Below, piece after piece: positions 33,985 through 45,841 of a DNA stretch of 64,000 nucleotides. The stretch's first letter is position 1; each line of letters opens with the position of its first letter. Made by a program: the position numbers and the translations under genes. Origin of the DNA: Wolfiporia cocos (Eukaryota; Basidiomycota; Agaricomycetes; Polyporales; Phaeolaceae); the NCBI GenBank assembly GCA_029448655.1, contig JACCLO010000002.1:3472001-3536000 (forward strand). The letters are read 5' to 3'. A model generated the notes under the pieces. That model searched no databases, was not told the DNA's origin, and saw nothing but the letters and a program-made list of their open reading frames with translations.

Positions 33985-36197
33985 CTATACATCGTCCCGT
34001 AGCTTTGCGTGTCCGATCTCCCATACCATACGTCTACGCAGGTAGGGCATGTCTATCTGCTTGAATCGGAATGTCTCTTCTCCTCGTGACAATGCCTCCA
34101 GGAACTGACAAGTGAACACGCCACAGTCGAACGCATTTTCTTGCAAAGGAATGTCCTGCGGCGGGAGTTAGTCGACTAGGGAGTAAAGACAGTACTTTGG
34201 CGTTACCTCCATGGTGTGATCTACCCATCCCGTGAAGTCAAACGGCGCCTTTTTCTTATTGCGATGTTCGTCATCGAGGTATTGCCTCAACAACTAGGAA
34301 ACAGCACCGTCAGCTCGGCGAACGGAAAACGCAAAGGAGACATACCTTGAAGACATTGTGCCGGATGTATCCCATGCTGTCGTAGGACTCTATTCGCTTC
34401 TTCTTGAAATTGATGGCGGCTGCCGTCCAGTGAGTGTTGTCATGATTCACAGGAATGAGCACAACGTCCTTGTCGAAGATGTCAATCTGCACGATGTCTG
34501 CGCTGTCAGATGGATCATAGAACCATCAGAATTCCTGCCCACCCGCTTTGTCCATTTGGCCAACCGCGCCTTCTCGTATCCTTGGCCTTGCAACTTGGAC
34601 CAGAAGAAAGTATTGAACAAGTGCACCTTCAGAGGTTTGGGTGCATTTGTGTCCGTGTTCTCCTTCATTGCCTCCGCGCGGTCCAAGATCAATTGCCCAT
34701 AGAAGTTGATAATCTCGTCGTTGAGCCACACTCTGGGCTTCAACCTTGCGATATCATCAGCTGAGACCTGCTCTCTCGCAGTCTTCGAGATTATGCCCCT
34801 CTTTTTAAAGAGCTCGTCCACAGTCTTCTCGTCATCTTCCGGTAAGGAGGTCGGAATAGGAGGGGCTTTGGGGTGCAGTCGGTCGTCGATCTCCTTGTCC
34901 TTTACACGTTGGGACTGGACGAGTTTCTCGAAGGACGGTGCAACCGCTTTGGGTCTCGGCCTAGTGATGATCAGTGACTGTTGAGTGTCAAATTACGCGA
35001 TCCAATAATGCGGCCACATACTCTGCCAAACTAGCTTTGGCTCTTTCCAAGGCACGTTGTACAAGATCCTAGAATTGAGGTCAGACCCTGTCGCGCCAGG
35101 AGCGAACGCGGCACTTTTTGAACATACCTGCGACGAGGTCTGCCCAGGGACTGTTGACACTCTCTGCAATTCGCGCAAGTCTGAGAAGGAAGCGGATTTC
35201 ACTTGGGCCTCGACGCGAAGTTGATATGCCAAAAATTCTGACACGATGCACCAGCTAAGCGGGGAATATAGAAGTAAGTTCGCGTGAACGTACCCTCAAA
35301 CGTTTTGTAATCCGAGCTGTAACCTGAGATTGGTCGTGAGCTAGCGTAAGGACATGGAAATGGACGCCATACCCTCTCTGGACTTCTTGATGTCGTACAG
35401 CTGCCGTGACATTTCCTCCAAGTCTTTCTGGCGCACCTCCTTGAGCCATTGCTCATGCTATGGAGGTGAACATGGAGTATGAGTGCGCCATGAACTGCAT
35501 GAAGCAATAGCAGTCGCACCTTCCTGTGGAATATCGACTTGCGTTCCGTGAAGACCCACTTATCTTTTCCCATGCCAGGGAGAAAGCTGTAATAAGAGAA
35601 GTTGCGCGAAGAGGATTGTGGACTCTCTTCTGGTTCTGGACTAGGAGACGGCGTTCGTGGCTTTAGTGGCTCTGCTTTCGGCCGCAGGGCCCCAGGAAAG
35701 TCTGTGATCGTAGCTGCTAGGTAGAACTTATTAGGTAGCGACGCTATTGAGGTAAGTGTCGGCTCCACTGGCGCAGACTGAGAGTACCCAGAGTAAGTAT
35801 CAGGGTATTGATATTGGTCGACGTCCAAATATTGCGGATGCCGGCGGATTGGCAGCGGTGCAACTGGCCGGCGACTTGCAGGAGGTGGCGTGTTCTCCCT
35901 CGATTCAGGAGGCTCTGGAATCAAGTCTGTTTCCCTTGGTTCTATGAGTTTGACGACGTGTCAATTACACGTTCCTTCGCGTGAAGATGCAGGCTGCCCA
36001 CCTTCCAACCACGAAGACCAGGTATCGCGTACCAGTTTGTAGAACTCCATTCCTAAACGTGTCCAACGGGCCCCCAGTCCTTCGCGATGTGTTGGGCTGC
36101 TGTGTTGTCCGCGGTAATAGTCCTTGTGCAGTCGGCGCTGCTTTGTAGCACGGACAGGTTCGAGTGCGTCTGTGGCCTGTCGTTTGCGTACGTTCAT
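33985..36197 (-). CDS. ULP1: SUMO-specific cysteine protease Ulp1
   Basis: Ulp1 (peptidase family C48) processes SUMO and removes it from proteins, often at the nuclear pore. Ten exons encode 568 residues: 36197-36002, 35941-35520, 35457-35373, 35323-35294, 35237-35128, 35068-35022, 34960-34543, 34486-34346, 34293-34207 and 34155-33985. The catalytic domain is complete. LKPRVWLNDEIINFYGQLI opens it, then H455 in NTHW, D472 in ESYDSMG, Q517 and C523 in QENAFDCGVF. The N-terminal 300 residues are basic, then Pro/Ser-rich, as in other Ulp1 proteins. The start at 36197 (MNVRKRQATD) is the best Met of the first exon. Exon 4 has 30 nt. Confidence 0.94.
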
Positions 36198-36403
36198 CGG
36201 AGACGCGATCGAATGAGAGCTTCTGCACCGCGGACAATCGATTGCGGGGTTGGAGGAGCCACCTCACCCACGCAGCAGAGAAGTGGAAAGCAAGGAAGCA
36301 GATGCGCTAGTTGGACGTATAAGGCTGGCCACCGGTGGCGCGTTGGCGATGGTCAAAGGCCCTGGCACAAAGATCGAACAAGGCGCGCATCATCCTTTTT
36401 CAG

Positions 36404-36418
36404 CATATATATATTATA
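36404..36418 (+). promoter_or_regulatory. TATA-like element upstream of tRNA gene
   Basis: An A/T run (ATATATATATTATAT) ends about 18 bases before the tRNA 5' end. Upstream TATA boxes support Pol III transcription of tRNA genes in some fungi, such as S. pombe. The role here is inferred from position. Confidence 0.45.
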
Positions 36419-36436
36419 TTGACCGGCGTGCCTGCT

Positions 36437-36532
36437 GCCTTGATGGCTCAGTTGGTCAGAGCAGGTCTCGTAGTCATTATGAGGGTTGAACCCGCAATCC
36501 TGAGGTCGCAAGTTCGATCCTTGCTCAGGGAA
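36437..36532 (+). tRNA. tRNA gene or pseudogene of the elongator Met type, with intron
   Basis: A box (TGGCTCAGTTGG) and B box (AGTTCGATCC) match consensus and a T5 terminator follows at 36540-36544. The D stem GCTC/GAGC and T stem GCAAG/CTTGC pair fully. Six of seven acceptor pairs form. G1 faces A72. Upstream of the variable loop AGGTC, CAGGT can pair with TCCTG and leaves the U31-U39 mismatch that is typical of eukaryotic elongator tRNA-Met. The loop then reads CTCGTA where Met would have CTCATA, while the intron keeps TATGAG, the complement of CTCATA. If CAGGT is used, bases between the D stem and anticodon stem are missing. It is therefore either a diverged tRNA or a pseudogene. Anticodon uncertain. 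Confidence 0.65.
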
Positions 36533-36539
36533 ACCCCCC

Positions 36540-36544
36540 TTTTT
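36540..36544 (+). terminator. Pol III T-run terminator
   Basis: Five T residues follow the tRNA 3' end by eight bases. Confidence 0.7.
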
Positions 36545-37024
36545 ATAGGGGTCATACGTGAGACTATACAACAATGCCTCTGTTCAACGCAATCTGGAAC
36601 GAAGAGTTGTCTGACCATCTGACCGAACCCCACAATACCGGGAAAAGCTACCAGAGGACCATCACGCATAAGCAGACATACGCGCGTCTCAGGATTGGGT
36701 CCATCGACATTGTAGATCAGTAACTCTTATCTGGCGGGTTCATGGATGTCCACAACAGTGTGTCAAGGTAAGTCTCGCCCTCCTCCGCGCGGGGTACAGG
36801 TTCTTGCTCCTCGGGAGTGCACGTGATGTAATATGGGTCCCGATCAAAGTCCTCAACCTCCTACGAGCACTCTGTTCACACTGCTTCGTCGCTGGCTCAT
36901 TGAGACTCGCACCGCTCCAGTGTTATGGGTCCCATTAAGTGCGCTGAGGAGTAATAGCCTTGCCTGCAGTGAACGTGGCGTCCTCAGGATGTTCGGATGA
37001 TTGTATATTCAATCAGCAACATTA

Positions 37025-37120
37025 GAAATGCAGCGCTGCAATACTAAAATTCGGCGCAGTAATATTGTACGCTGCACAGCAATATAAATTAGCAGCGCAG
37101 CAATATCGCTGCGCGGCGAT
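37025..37120. repeat. Cluster of GCAGCGCAGCAATAT-like repeats
   Basis: Four related copies lie in about 95 bases: GCAGCGCTGCAATA, GGCGCAGTAATATTG, GCTGCACAGCAATAT and GCAGCGCAGCAATAT. The last is followed by CGCTGCGCGG, which makes a partial inverted repeat with it. The copies are imperfect and spaced by 10-20 bases. Confidence 0.6.
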
Positions 37121-38849
37121 TACCTTCGACTGACAAGGACTTGTCCTCCCAGAATTGAAGCCAGTTTCGATTAACAGACGCCCATATGCACGTGACGTGC
37201 TTGATGACGATGGTTCGACTCCCAGTGGGGAGCGGCAAATTCCGGATGTCCGGCGTCTATCACACGCCACAGTACATGCCGGACAGCTCTCACTGCGGCA
37301 CGAGCTTGGCGCGCAGAGCGCGACGGTATCAATGTAAAGGCTCCTCAGATAAAAACATTCATGCCTTGTGTCAATGGGATGTATTGCTCAGAACATTGAA
37401 TACATCAATTTCTTCGGAACAGAATTTTGAGATAAAATCTGTACTGTACAATTTCGTACATCGCGCATGGCACACCGCAACTACGAGACAGTTTAACGGA
37501 AATGTGTTCCCAACGATTTCTGCGGAAAAGCAAACAAGATCGATCTGTGTACTAGGTTTTTTCTGTAGATCACTGTTGAAGGAGGAGATACCAATCCATC
37601 AATGTATGGGAATATGATTTAGAATGCTTGCCAATCATGATGTGAAAAGCGATAGGACCCTAAGATCGCTCAGGTCGAAACTACACTATCAATAAAGCAC
37701 TCTGAGATCATTACCTACCTACAGAATGAATGTACTTGTGAGGTGCAGAATATTTACGTGCCAGTGGTATGAATGCATCTGCCTTCCTAACTGGGATGCG
37801 AGCGCCGCCACGTCGCGTTCGATGGCTCGATATCGTCGAGGAGTCGCTGAAAAGAACTGACAAAGGTATCAAGGGTGTTTCATTATATCTTGAGCATCTA
37901 CGTAGCTTACATCTCGAATGAATGTTGCAGTACATAGCCATGTCTACAGTGGTACAGGCTCAGGTCCCGATAGTACCAGCGTCGATAGCGGCACATTCGC
38001 AGTCTCGGCATCTAAATACCACATTGGGTAAGTAGTTCAGACTCCGACGTGATAAGCTCAGGACACATTTCTAGGCGGGGTTGCCCATCCCCACTCCCAG
38101 TGTCCCAGCGAGCGCATACATGGCATTTTCATTATCACCACATGTTGTAGTGTTCTTGTTGCTATGCCCATATGTCGTCTTATTCAGCATTTAAGCTTAT
38201 GGTATGTTCCTTCTCCAGGGCGGAGACTTTATCCATTGGGACAGATGTTTTTATATCATTATTCTGCCGACATCGACATCCTTCCCCCCACCTCAATCCG
38301 CTGTCACCTCCCTCACTGGATGTGCCAGTCAAGTGGCTATGCTTCTAGTGTATTCAGTGTACATACTGCTTGCCGGTTTGGACACTCCGCTTACTCATTC
38401 CATAGTGTTGGGATTGCTACAATCTGACCTTCAGACTTGATGCTGTTGTGTCTTGTAGATACAGCGCTGTATGATTTTAAAAAATCACTATCCCTCCTTC
38501 TGTAGTCATCACGAATGTCAGTTGTGAAAATGGAATAGAGTGCATGAACACATTCAGGCGAAGGTCAAGCGCCGACGCCGGTCGGCACTTCCTCGTAATA
38601 GAAACGCTATATGTTTGAGTCGGAGATTGTATCTACGCTAGGTTCGGCGGTCGGAGTTCACGCGTTCACGGCACAATCTCCAAGTACTCCCCATTCGCTA
38701 GCTAGTCCTCCTCCCGCGGGCTTTTCTCCACTCGCATCAAGTCGTCAGAAAAGAATGGGGCACCTTTGACTATGAACCGGCACAATTGCCGATGCGAGAC
38801 GGTCCCGCCACCGGTCGGTGGCGTGAGCTCGCATTGCAAGAGCTGTGCG

Positions 38850-38880
38850 GAACAGAGGAGCAGAGGAGCAGAGGAGTAAA
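38850..38880 (+). repeat. Short AGAGGAGC tandem repeat
   Basis: Three consecutive copies of an AGAGGAGC-like octamer lie in a gene-poor stretch. Confidence 0.6.
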
Positions 38881-39060
38881 CTACTGATATCAGAGGTTAT
38901 AATCGAGGCTACTGTTGTACAAGTTCACAAAACTATGTTGTAGTGCTGACTCGTAAAAGTGAGGGGAATACAGATAGGCGGTCATGTTTGGAACGAAGCT
39001 AGTTGTCACCAGTATGGGCCGAGATGAATGCCACCAATAAAGCTTAAAGACTGGTGGTGA

Positions 39061-39885
39061 TCAAATGACGAGTTTCTTGAACGCCTCATAACACTGCAGG
39101 ATGGCACGTCGATTATCAAGGAGTCTCATGCCCTCGCTGAACCTACGCTTGGGATAAGGAATATCGGGAACGTGCCCAGTGACGATGGTAGGAGTAACGT
39201 GGGAATTGCCCGGATTCGACGCATCGAGCCAGTTCCCGAGTGACGGGGATCTTGAAAAAACTCGGAGATGTCCCGATCATGATTATACCGGGGATGACCT
39301 GAGCCCAAGATGAATGAGAGAACACTCACAATAGCGAAGCACACACCCTACTGTCCAATTCATCAAGTCCCACAGCTCGCCTTCGACCATTACTGTACTG
39401 GAATGCGGCTATGGCCTCGGCAATGAGTTGAGCATGCGCATCCGCGCCACGTCCGAACCGTTTATCTTCTTGGACGAGAAGGATGATGTCGTCCGTATCT
39501 CGGTCGATGATGCAGACGTCAGGTTTAGCGTCGTTGACTTTCCCGCAGATGAAAAACCGCAATTGTTTGCGCGTGCGAAACGATGGACATATCCGAGGGA
39601 GTGGAAAAGCGCCACAACAAAGTCATTGACTGCTGACTCCTCCGACCCGGAGGGCATCATTGCGAGATCAAGTTGAGCGAGGAGGTTGTAGGACGCGTCG
39701 TCGATTGCATCGTCGGCGGTTGCGGCCGTGAGGATCTCCTGGTGAATGGAAGGCGTGGGCAAGTCTGCTTCACCAAAGAACGTTTGAGCGTCCTGAAATA
39801 CGATAGAGATGTTATATGCTTCCAACTCGTTGGAGGTCCATTCGTTTCCGTGCTTGGCTGAGCGGATTATATTGGCCATGATCAA
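39061..39885 (-). pseudogene. Frameshifted member of an uncharacterised fungal multigene family
   Basis: The minus strand encodes pieces of one protein in three frames. Segment 1 (from 39885) includes GNEWTSNELEAYNISIVFQD and SGSEESAVNDFVVALFHSLG. Segment 2 includes RTRKQLRFFICGK, AKPDVCIIDRDTDDIILLVQ and EDKRFG...QLIAEAIAAFQ. After an intron come PGIIMIGTSPSFFKIPVTREL, then in another frame LLDNRRAILQCYEAFKKLVI before the stop at 39061. From memory, this order of motifs matches a family repeated many times in mushroom genomes. The frame changes at about 39582 and again at about 39200 have no room for introns, so the copy is probably dead. The acidic QEDKR core resembles nuclease-like folds, but that is only a guess. 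Confidence 0.7.
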
Positions 39886-41667
39886 TATTTAATGGTATTT
39901 GAGTTTGCGAGTCGATGACTAGATGACAAGCAAACCAACCTAATTCGCACGGGCGCGACCTGTCCGATCCTCCTGGAATGATTACATGTCCTGCGCCGAT
40001 GCTGCTGTAATGTGACGTAGTAGTCGTCTAATGGTAGTTTGTTTTGCCGTACACATATCCATGCTACACTGCCCCAGTTAGTTCATGGCAAATTCATGTG
40101 CATACAAGTCACAAATGGGTGAAGTACACAATTCTTCTCAGCAACTGCATGCCTACCAGCAAATAGATGGTCGATTCTACTGTTGTTTAGTACCATGCTA
40201 TGGAACGTTTTCTGCTTAGTACTCACTAGATCACACAGGTGCGAAGCATTTTTACCTTTATTGAATGTTATAGTAGTCCATATTTTCATTTCTCATGCTA
40301 TAGTGACTCACAACAGGAGAAATTTAGTGAGGCATCTAGCGAGATGTTCTGAGAGCCTAGGAGAGAAAAACCTACATAACGGGCTTATTATATGTGCAGT
40401 ACAGTGGCCTACCTGGATCATAACCTCGCCCCGTCATGATACAATGCCTTCGTTTTTCCTCAACCCAATGTCAAGTCAGACAATTCACTTGGTACACACC
40501 ACTGTGCCGTCAATGGGTAGCCACCGCACGTTGGATATTAATGTTACCACTGGTACAGCCTTTTAAAGTAGTGTACTCCACTACAGCGGCACCGAGCTTT
40601 TCAACCGTAAATTGAAAAGCTTGGTCCTAAGCGTACCGCCCGTCATACATACACAATGGCTGGTGAAAAAGAGATCGACATATTGATCCCTCGAACGTGC
40701 GATCTACATAGGAGGCTCACGCACAAGGCTCAGCAACTTGTCGTACAGAAAATCGCACCGGATCCGATGTGCAAGATGATGGTGACTTCGTCGGCATTTA
40801 TTGGCGGACAAGCACACTACAGATTGCTCGCACTGATGACAATAAGCTATATCCAAAAAGTACCACAATTTGTCTCTTGAAGCCTGGGCAGGTGCTGTGT
40901 GCATCGTCAGCGTAGTCTGGGCATCGTCTTACATGTGTCCCTGTTGGCCCTGGTTAGGATGTGACTGTCTCGTGCATCTGGTCAAGGACCATTCAAGCAT
41001 ATATTTACAATGCAATGCGAAGATACGTGGCCATGACGTGATCGGTATCGCTGCGCGACCTAGAGGGTCACGGAGATACAGATGACTCGGACGCGCCTCA
41101 GTATTAGAAATACTCCATGGCTGGCCCTTTTAATCGGCCACAGTGAGCAGTGGCGTGACAATCATGTTGGCGCAGCGGAGATGCCATGAGCATATGTATC
41201 AGGCCGCCGGGGCGATAGAGCGCTGTTAGTGAACTGACGAAGAGAGATGGAACATGCTGGAGTGCGAAGACACGGAGACCGGAGCAGATAAACGTATGAT
41301 ACAGCCGGACGTCAGAGACGAGAGTCATCGCTCTTGGCAGAGTGCTGCTCACAGCATAGCGAGGCAGGTACCGAGAAAGAGCTCGCCTCTTGAAGAAAGC
41401 ATGGTCGGAGAACGAGCTCGTGTGCGCTTGGACCTCCACCACCGGACTGGCCCTAGAAGAATACAAATCACTCAAACCGTGCGGCTGCGGCGGCGAACGC
41501 CCGGTCATATATTCTTGACTCGGTTTCACCCTCAGCCTAATCTCCTTCACACGTCTAGCGTATATATACGCCTCCGCCCTAGCCGCTGCCCGCATCCTCG
41601 TGTTCCGTCCCCTACCGTGCATTCATTCTCCTCTTCCTCTCTAGTCCCCCCTGTCCGCTTCACCACC
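39886..41667. other. Gene-poor region, no gene recognised
   Basis: About 1.8 kb. Open frames are short and lack protein-like composition. The right end should hold the promoter of the yippee gene. Confidence 0.4.
41560..41570 (+). promoter_or_regulatory. TATA box of the yippee gene
   Basis: The sequence GTATATATACG lies about 100 bases before the start codon, in a pyrimidine-rich upstream region. A strong TATA box is uncommon among the genes of this window and suggests regulated expression. Confidence 0.6.
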
Positions 41668-42163
41668 ATGGGCATGAGCTACCGCCGTTACCTCAACGGG
41701 GCGCGCATCTACGGCTGCGCACAGTGCAAGACCCACCTCGCCACTATCCATAGCATGATTTCCAAGGTGAGTTGCGCATGATGTCCGTAGGCGAGTGCCA
41801 AGAGCTCTAACCACAATACAGGCGTTCAATGGCCAGCATGGGCGCGCCTACCTCTTCGATGGAGTGTAAGTCTACCTGTGGTGCTCGTTGGCGCTGCTCC
41901 AGCTGATAGTGATCAAAGCGTGAATGTCATCGAGGGCGAGCCCAATGACAGAGCCATGACAACCGGGAAACACACAGTTCGTGACATTTACTGCTGTAAA
42001 TGTGGAACCACCCTCGGCTGGAAATACGTGCGTCCACGCGCCTCTGTCATATATCTGTCCTGGGTGCTCACCAATGACGCAGGACCGAGCGTACGAGACT
42101 ACGCAAAAGTACAAAGAGGGCAAGTTCATCCTCGAGCGGAATCTGCTCGTTAGCGTGCAGTAG
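41668..42163 (+). CDS. Yippee-like zinc-binding protein
   Basis: Yippee proteins are small, highly conserved zinc proteins related to the Mis18 and cereblon folds. Their function in fungi (yeast Moh1) is poorly known. Four exons, 41668-41766, 41822-41865, 41919-42027 and 42083-42163, encode 110 residues. The two CxxC zinc sites are [11 protein letters not shown] and [14 protein letters not shown]. Between them is the conserved [18 protein letters not shown]. The C terminus [16 protein letters not shown] fits the family. All introns are 53-55 nt and in phase. It stands alone in a gene-poor stretch and has a clear upstream TATA box. Confidence 0.94.
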
Positions 42164-43507
42164 AGCCTGCGTTGGACATCGTGGGCCGCGTCGCTCATGC
42201 TTCTCTTATCGTTCCACTGAGGACTCCTCCCGGCGGCGCGCACGCGCATACGCCTCATCGAACGGCTATCGGTCACATCGGTCTGGTTCCGCCATTTACC
42301 TCTTTCTCTCGCCATCGTCTCGGTCATCACCCAAAGACCAGATTGCATCTGCCAGAGTCTCGAGGACGCCCGCCTACATAGCAGGCGTACTACTGGTCGA
42401 TCTCCGCTACTCCCACGCGCGAGTCCCGTCCGATTCTCTCCGCTGGCAGCCCAGCACATCCGTACATATTGGGATTGACCGCTCCCCCCCCATGTTTTTA
42501 CCGAGTCATGATCACGTCGACTGATTCATTCGCTCCCCCCAGCCCGTCTCTCTTCATATCTCCTAGAACCATCAGTTCCCCGTACCCGCCGATGATAATT
42601 TGGGTACCCCTCTCGCCATTCACTGACTATTGACTGTACATCGATGATTTAGCCCGTGTACATCGGAGTAACTTATCATGTAGATATCGGGTTCCCATGA
42701 CCGCCTAGGACGATGGCCCAATGTACTATATGGTGCTCGCTATCGCATGTGATGCAACGCGAACGAATGAGCATAGTGTATTGATGAAGATGTCTTGCGA
42801 CAGATTTGTGAGGCAATCTACTCACAGTGTGTAACTATGAGGTCAGTCTGCTGCAAATCCTACGCTATTTGACATCGGCACAGGTTCGTCCATCTCTTGA
42901 TGACTTCATAGATGAGCAGCCCCAACGCCACATACGAATCCCACTCCGTCAATTGCGGCACGAGACAAGTATATACAGAGATGTAGCGGAGCGGGGTCTC
43001 TGCGTTGGCAGGGTAGGCATACAGACGAGAGTGTACGGTAGCACATGAAGCGGGTTATAAAACAAGTTCGGCGGGTGGAATATTGAGTATGGTGGGCCTT
43101 GACCGCGGTGGAAGATGAGCCACAGGCGAACGGGGTGGCAACCTTCGCGGACGCGAGTGAAATAGATAGCAGGCCGAGTCGCTAATCGGGGAGTAAGTGA
43201 GACAATGAGATTTGCATCGGCCTAGGCGGTGGTGCCGAGTTGGACCCGGAGCGCAAATTGTCGAGCGTTCGTACGCGTTTCATATCAACGGCGAGGATGA
43301 GCAGACTAGATATCATGCGTGGCAGGGCCCGGTGCATGTATAGCAGGGATCGAATCAAACGGTGTGTTGTTTGGCTGCGCACAGGCAGACTCTATCATGT
43401 GTTCTGAGCATCCCAGGCCGAGAAGCAGACTGCAGTAGAACCAAGGATTTTTGCGCCCTCAAAGCAACTTGACGAGTCCATGATGTCAGCGCTGGTCGTA
43501 TGCGGCG
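42164..43507. other. Gene-poor region, no gene recognised
   Basis: About 1.3 kb downstream of the yippee gene. It contains its 3' UTR and only short chance frames. Confidence 0.4.
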
Positions 43508-44288
43508 TCAGGACCAGGTGAAAACAACTTCCGGACGTGTTATATGGCAAGATGATAGACTCACCCCCAAAATGGACAGCGGCGTGCCGAAGTACCTTAC
43601 GCCGTCGGCCATCTGTATTGCATTCCTGGACCCGGCGGGCCGCGTGCTATCAAGCCCAACGCGCCTCAGTTTAGCCTGCAAAGAATGAATGTTCGGCGCT
43701 AATGAGCCAGGCTGCGCTGGCCAATCCAGATACCGCAACCGATTGAGAACCATGTTATGCTTGGCTGTCAACACTAGGCGATAGGCGAGCCGCGTAACAT
43801 GCAGATCCATCGGAAGGTGTTAATGAACTGATGCTTCGGCGTGCCGCGTTCGTCATGCACTAACGGTCCGAGAACACTGGAGCCAACAGGGAGTCGCTGG
43901 CCTCGTCCGTCGGCAAAGTGGTTGGCGAGTCTCGTCCGTAGTCCGGTGCCACCGGAATGTCGAGATCTTGTGAGCACTGCGAGCGTAACATTGAAATTCG
44001 AGCGGAATCTCTGCATTGTCTGGGTGAACATGGCCAGGGCAGTGTCTATGAGTGATGGAGAGTGAGACTACCCAGTCCAGAAATCATCAGTTTCATCTCC
44101 TGCCAGGAGCATAAGGATACAAATGCATCACGGAGAGCATACGTGCCTTGTAAACCGAGATTGGGATTGCACCGACTCCGCGAGCCTGCGGCTAGCCCCA
44201 AACTCCGTGGCATAGGCTGTCTCGGGCAGCAACCATGAACTTCCGATCGGGGATTACGCATACGCACTGTAACACATCCGTTACCCAT
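43508..44288 (-). pseudogene. Possible decayed coding region, family not recognised
   Basis: Three consecutive minus-strand frames have protein-like composition and follow one another: one with RDAFVSLCSWQEMKLMISGL, one with TQTMQRFRSNFNVTLAVLTR and RLPVGSSVLGPLVHDERGTP, and one with MDLHVTRLAYRLVLTAKHNM and LDWPAQPGSLAPNIHSLQ. The last two overlap in different frames around 43774-43810 with no room for an intron. The third ends at a good donor (GTGAGT). This looks like a gene that has lost its frame, but I could not name a family and chance is not excluded. Confidence 0.35.
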
Positions 44289-44702
44289 GTCCTAGCTCAC
44301 GGAGGTGTAATCAAGGCAACCGCGCGCACCCCTGTTGACGATCCGTCGCGCAGTATGTTGCACGTCACCGTGCACGTTTTTTCGTGATCCTCAACTCAGG
44401 GCTGGTGAACCGTTGGGGTACAGAAGCTCTTCACCATGCATGCTGTAATTCTGCCAAAGAGGATCAGATGTACATAATTGCCTGCGTAGCTCCACATCGT
44501 ACCGCAGACAATCCCCTCCCTGTAGGATACCCACTACACTGAAACGCTAACCGACATACAATGTCATCGAAGTGAAATATCCATGACAATACACAGCAGC
44601 TGTGACGTCCGGCTAAGCTGTGGGTAGCGTAAGCGCTATATGGCTGAACGATAGCAGATATCAGCGCCACCGGCGAGTCAGAATCAGACGTGAGCTTCTG
44701 AT

Positions 44703-44738
44703 GAGATAGCTAGATTAGTTGAGATGGCTAGATCGGTT
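44703..44738 (+). repeat. Imperfect 18-bp tandem duplication
   Basis: GAGATAGCTAGATTAGTT is followed directly by GAGATGGCTAGATCGGTT, three mismatches in 18. No function apparent. Confidence 0.6.
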
Positions 44739-45662
44739 GAGAAGATACTGAAATGGACATATGTCCAACCGGTGCGGTGCATACGCAGGGTGTGGCTGAA
44801 GTGCCACTGCCTCTGACCACCTTGCTTTCTTCGGCGTACTGGGATCATGGCACCCAGCGAGGTCTCCTGTCCTAACACACCATTCGTCATTGAGGATGTT
44901 TGACTGTTGACGTTGAGATGGGGTACGCAGCGGCAGGCAGCGGCACATGAACAGAATCAAAGTAACATGCGCAGACTATCTAAGTTATCGGGGGAAGCTG
45001 CCAGACACGAAGCCACGCATCCTCAAGCGAGGCACCTACCAAACAAATGGCGATATTGGTTTCTATCATCCGGGCATGTTTCGGTGATCAGGTCTTTGCT
45101 AATTCGGAATGATGGGGTGGGCAATGGATCTGTCTACCCCGCTCCTATCATGAAATGAATTGGGCGAAGTTTTGGGGAGAACCTCGAGGTAATGGCATTG
45201 CCGCTTGCGTCTACGCTTCGTCATGTATCCACTCCCAATGCATGCAGACTCCATGTAGTAAATGGCTGTAACCCTCGAAGAAAATGGCAGCGTTGTAGAT
45301 GCTAGGGCGAACGCAGCGCCAATCACGTCGCCGCTGCCGGGATCTCCATCAGCGCACTATGCACAGCATTACCTGCAACAACGGACGCAGCGCCCGCATA
45401 CCATTCCCAGATTTTACGGTAATTTGGACAATCTTGTCAGTAGCACAGAGCAGCTTGCGTTGAGCACCAAGGACGAAAGCAGGCAGTGTCGGGAATAAGG
45501 ATAGCACGTCGGACAGACGTCGGCTGAGCGTGAGAGGCGAAGCGAAAGAACGCGGAGACGGAGGGCGCGCCGGGACGCGTTGTTTGTCCACGCGCGCCAT
45601 GTTTGGCGGCGCGTCAAGCGGCTGGGGCAAAATCGCTGGGGTTTGGCGTTGTCGGCGACGAG

Positions 45663-45670
45663 CTATATAA
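45663..45670 (+). promoter_or_regulatory. TATA box
   Basis: CTATATAA lies about 180 bases before the ATG of the short gene at 45842, followed by a pyrimidine-rich leader. This supports a real transcription unit there. Confidence 0.55.
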
Positions 45671-45841
45671 TTTCCGATACATATACCCTTGTCTCAGTGT
45701 TCTCCGCTCCCTGCTCCAAGTCTTTCTTTACTCTGCACTGCATACAGCAGCCCTAGAGCCTTACTCTGCGTCTTTGGCACTCTCCGCCGCTCAATTCCCC
45801 GAATAGCCCGTCTTACTCTGTACCTTACCCTCCGTACAAAA

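Larger units (their letters stand above)
36545..39060. other. Gene-poor region, no gene recognised
   Basis: About 2.5 kb with only short open frames on both strands. It contains the CAATAT repeat cluster near 37.0 kb. I see no transposase, polymerase or integrase motif and no clear terminal repeats. It may be decayed mobile DNA, but the sequence does not prove this. Confidence 0.4.
44289..45841. other. Gene-poor region, no gene recognised
   Basis: About 1.5 kb with short frames only. It contains the imperfect 18-bp duplication at 44.7 kb and, at its right end, the TATA box of the next small gene. Confidence 0.4.
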
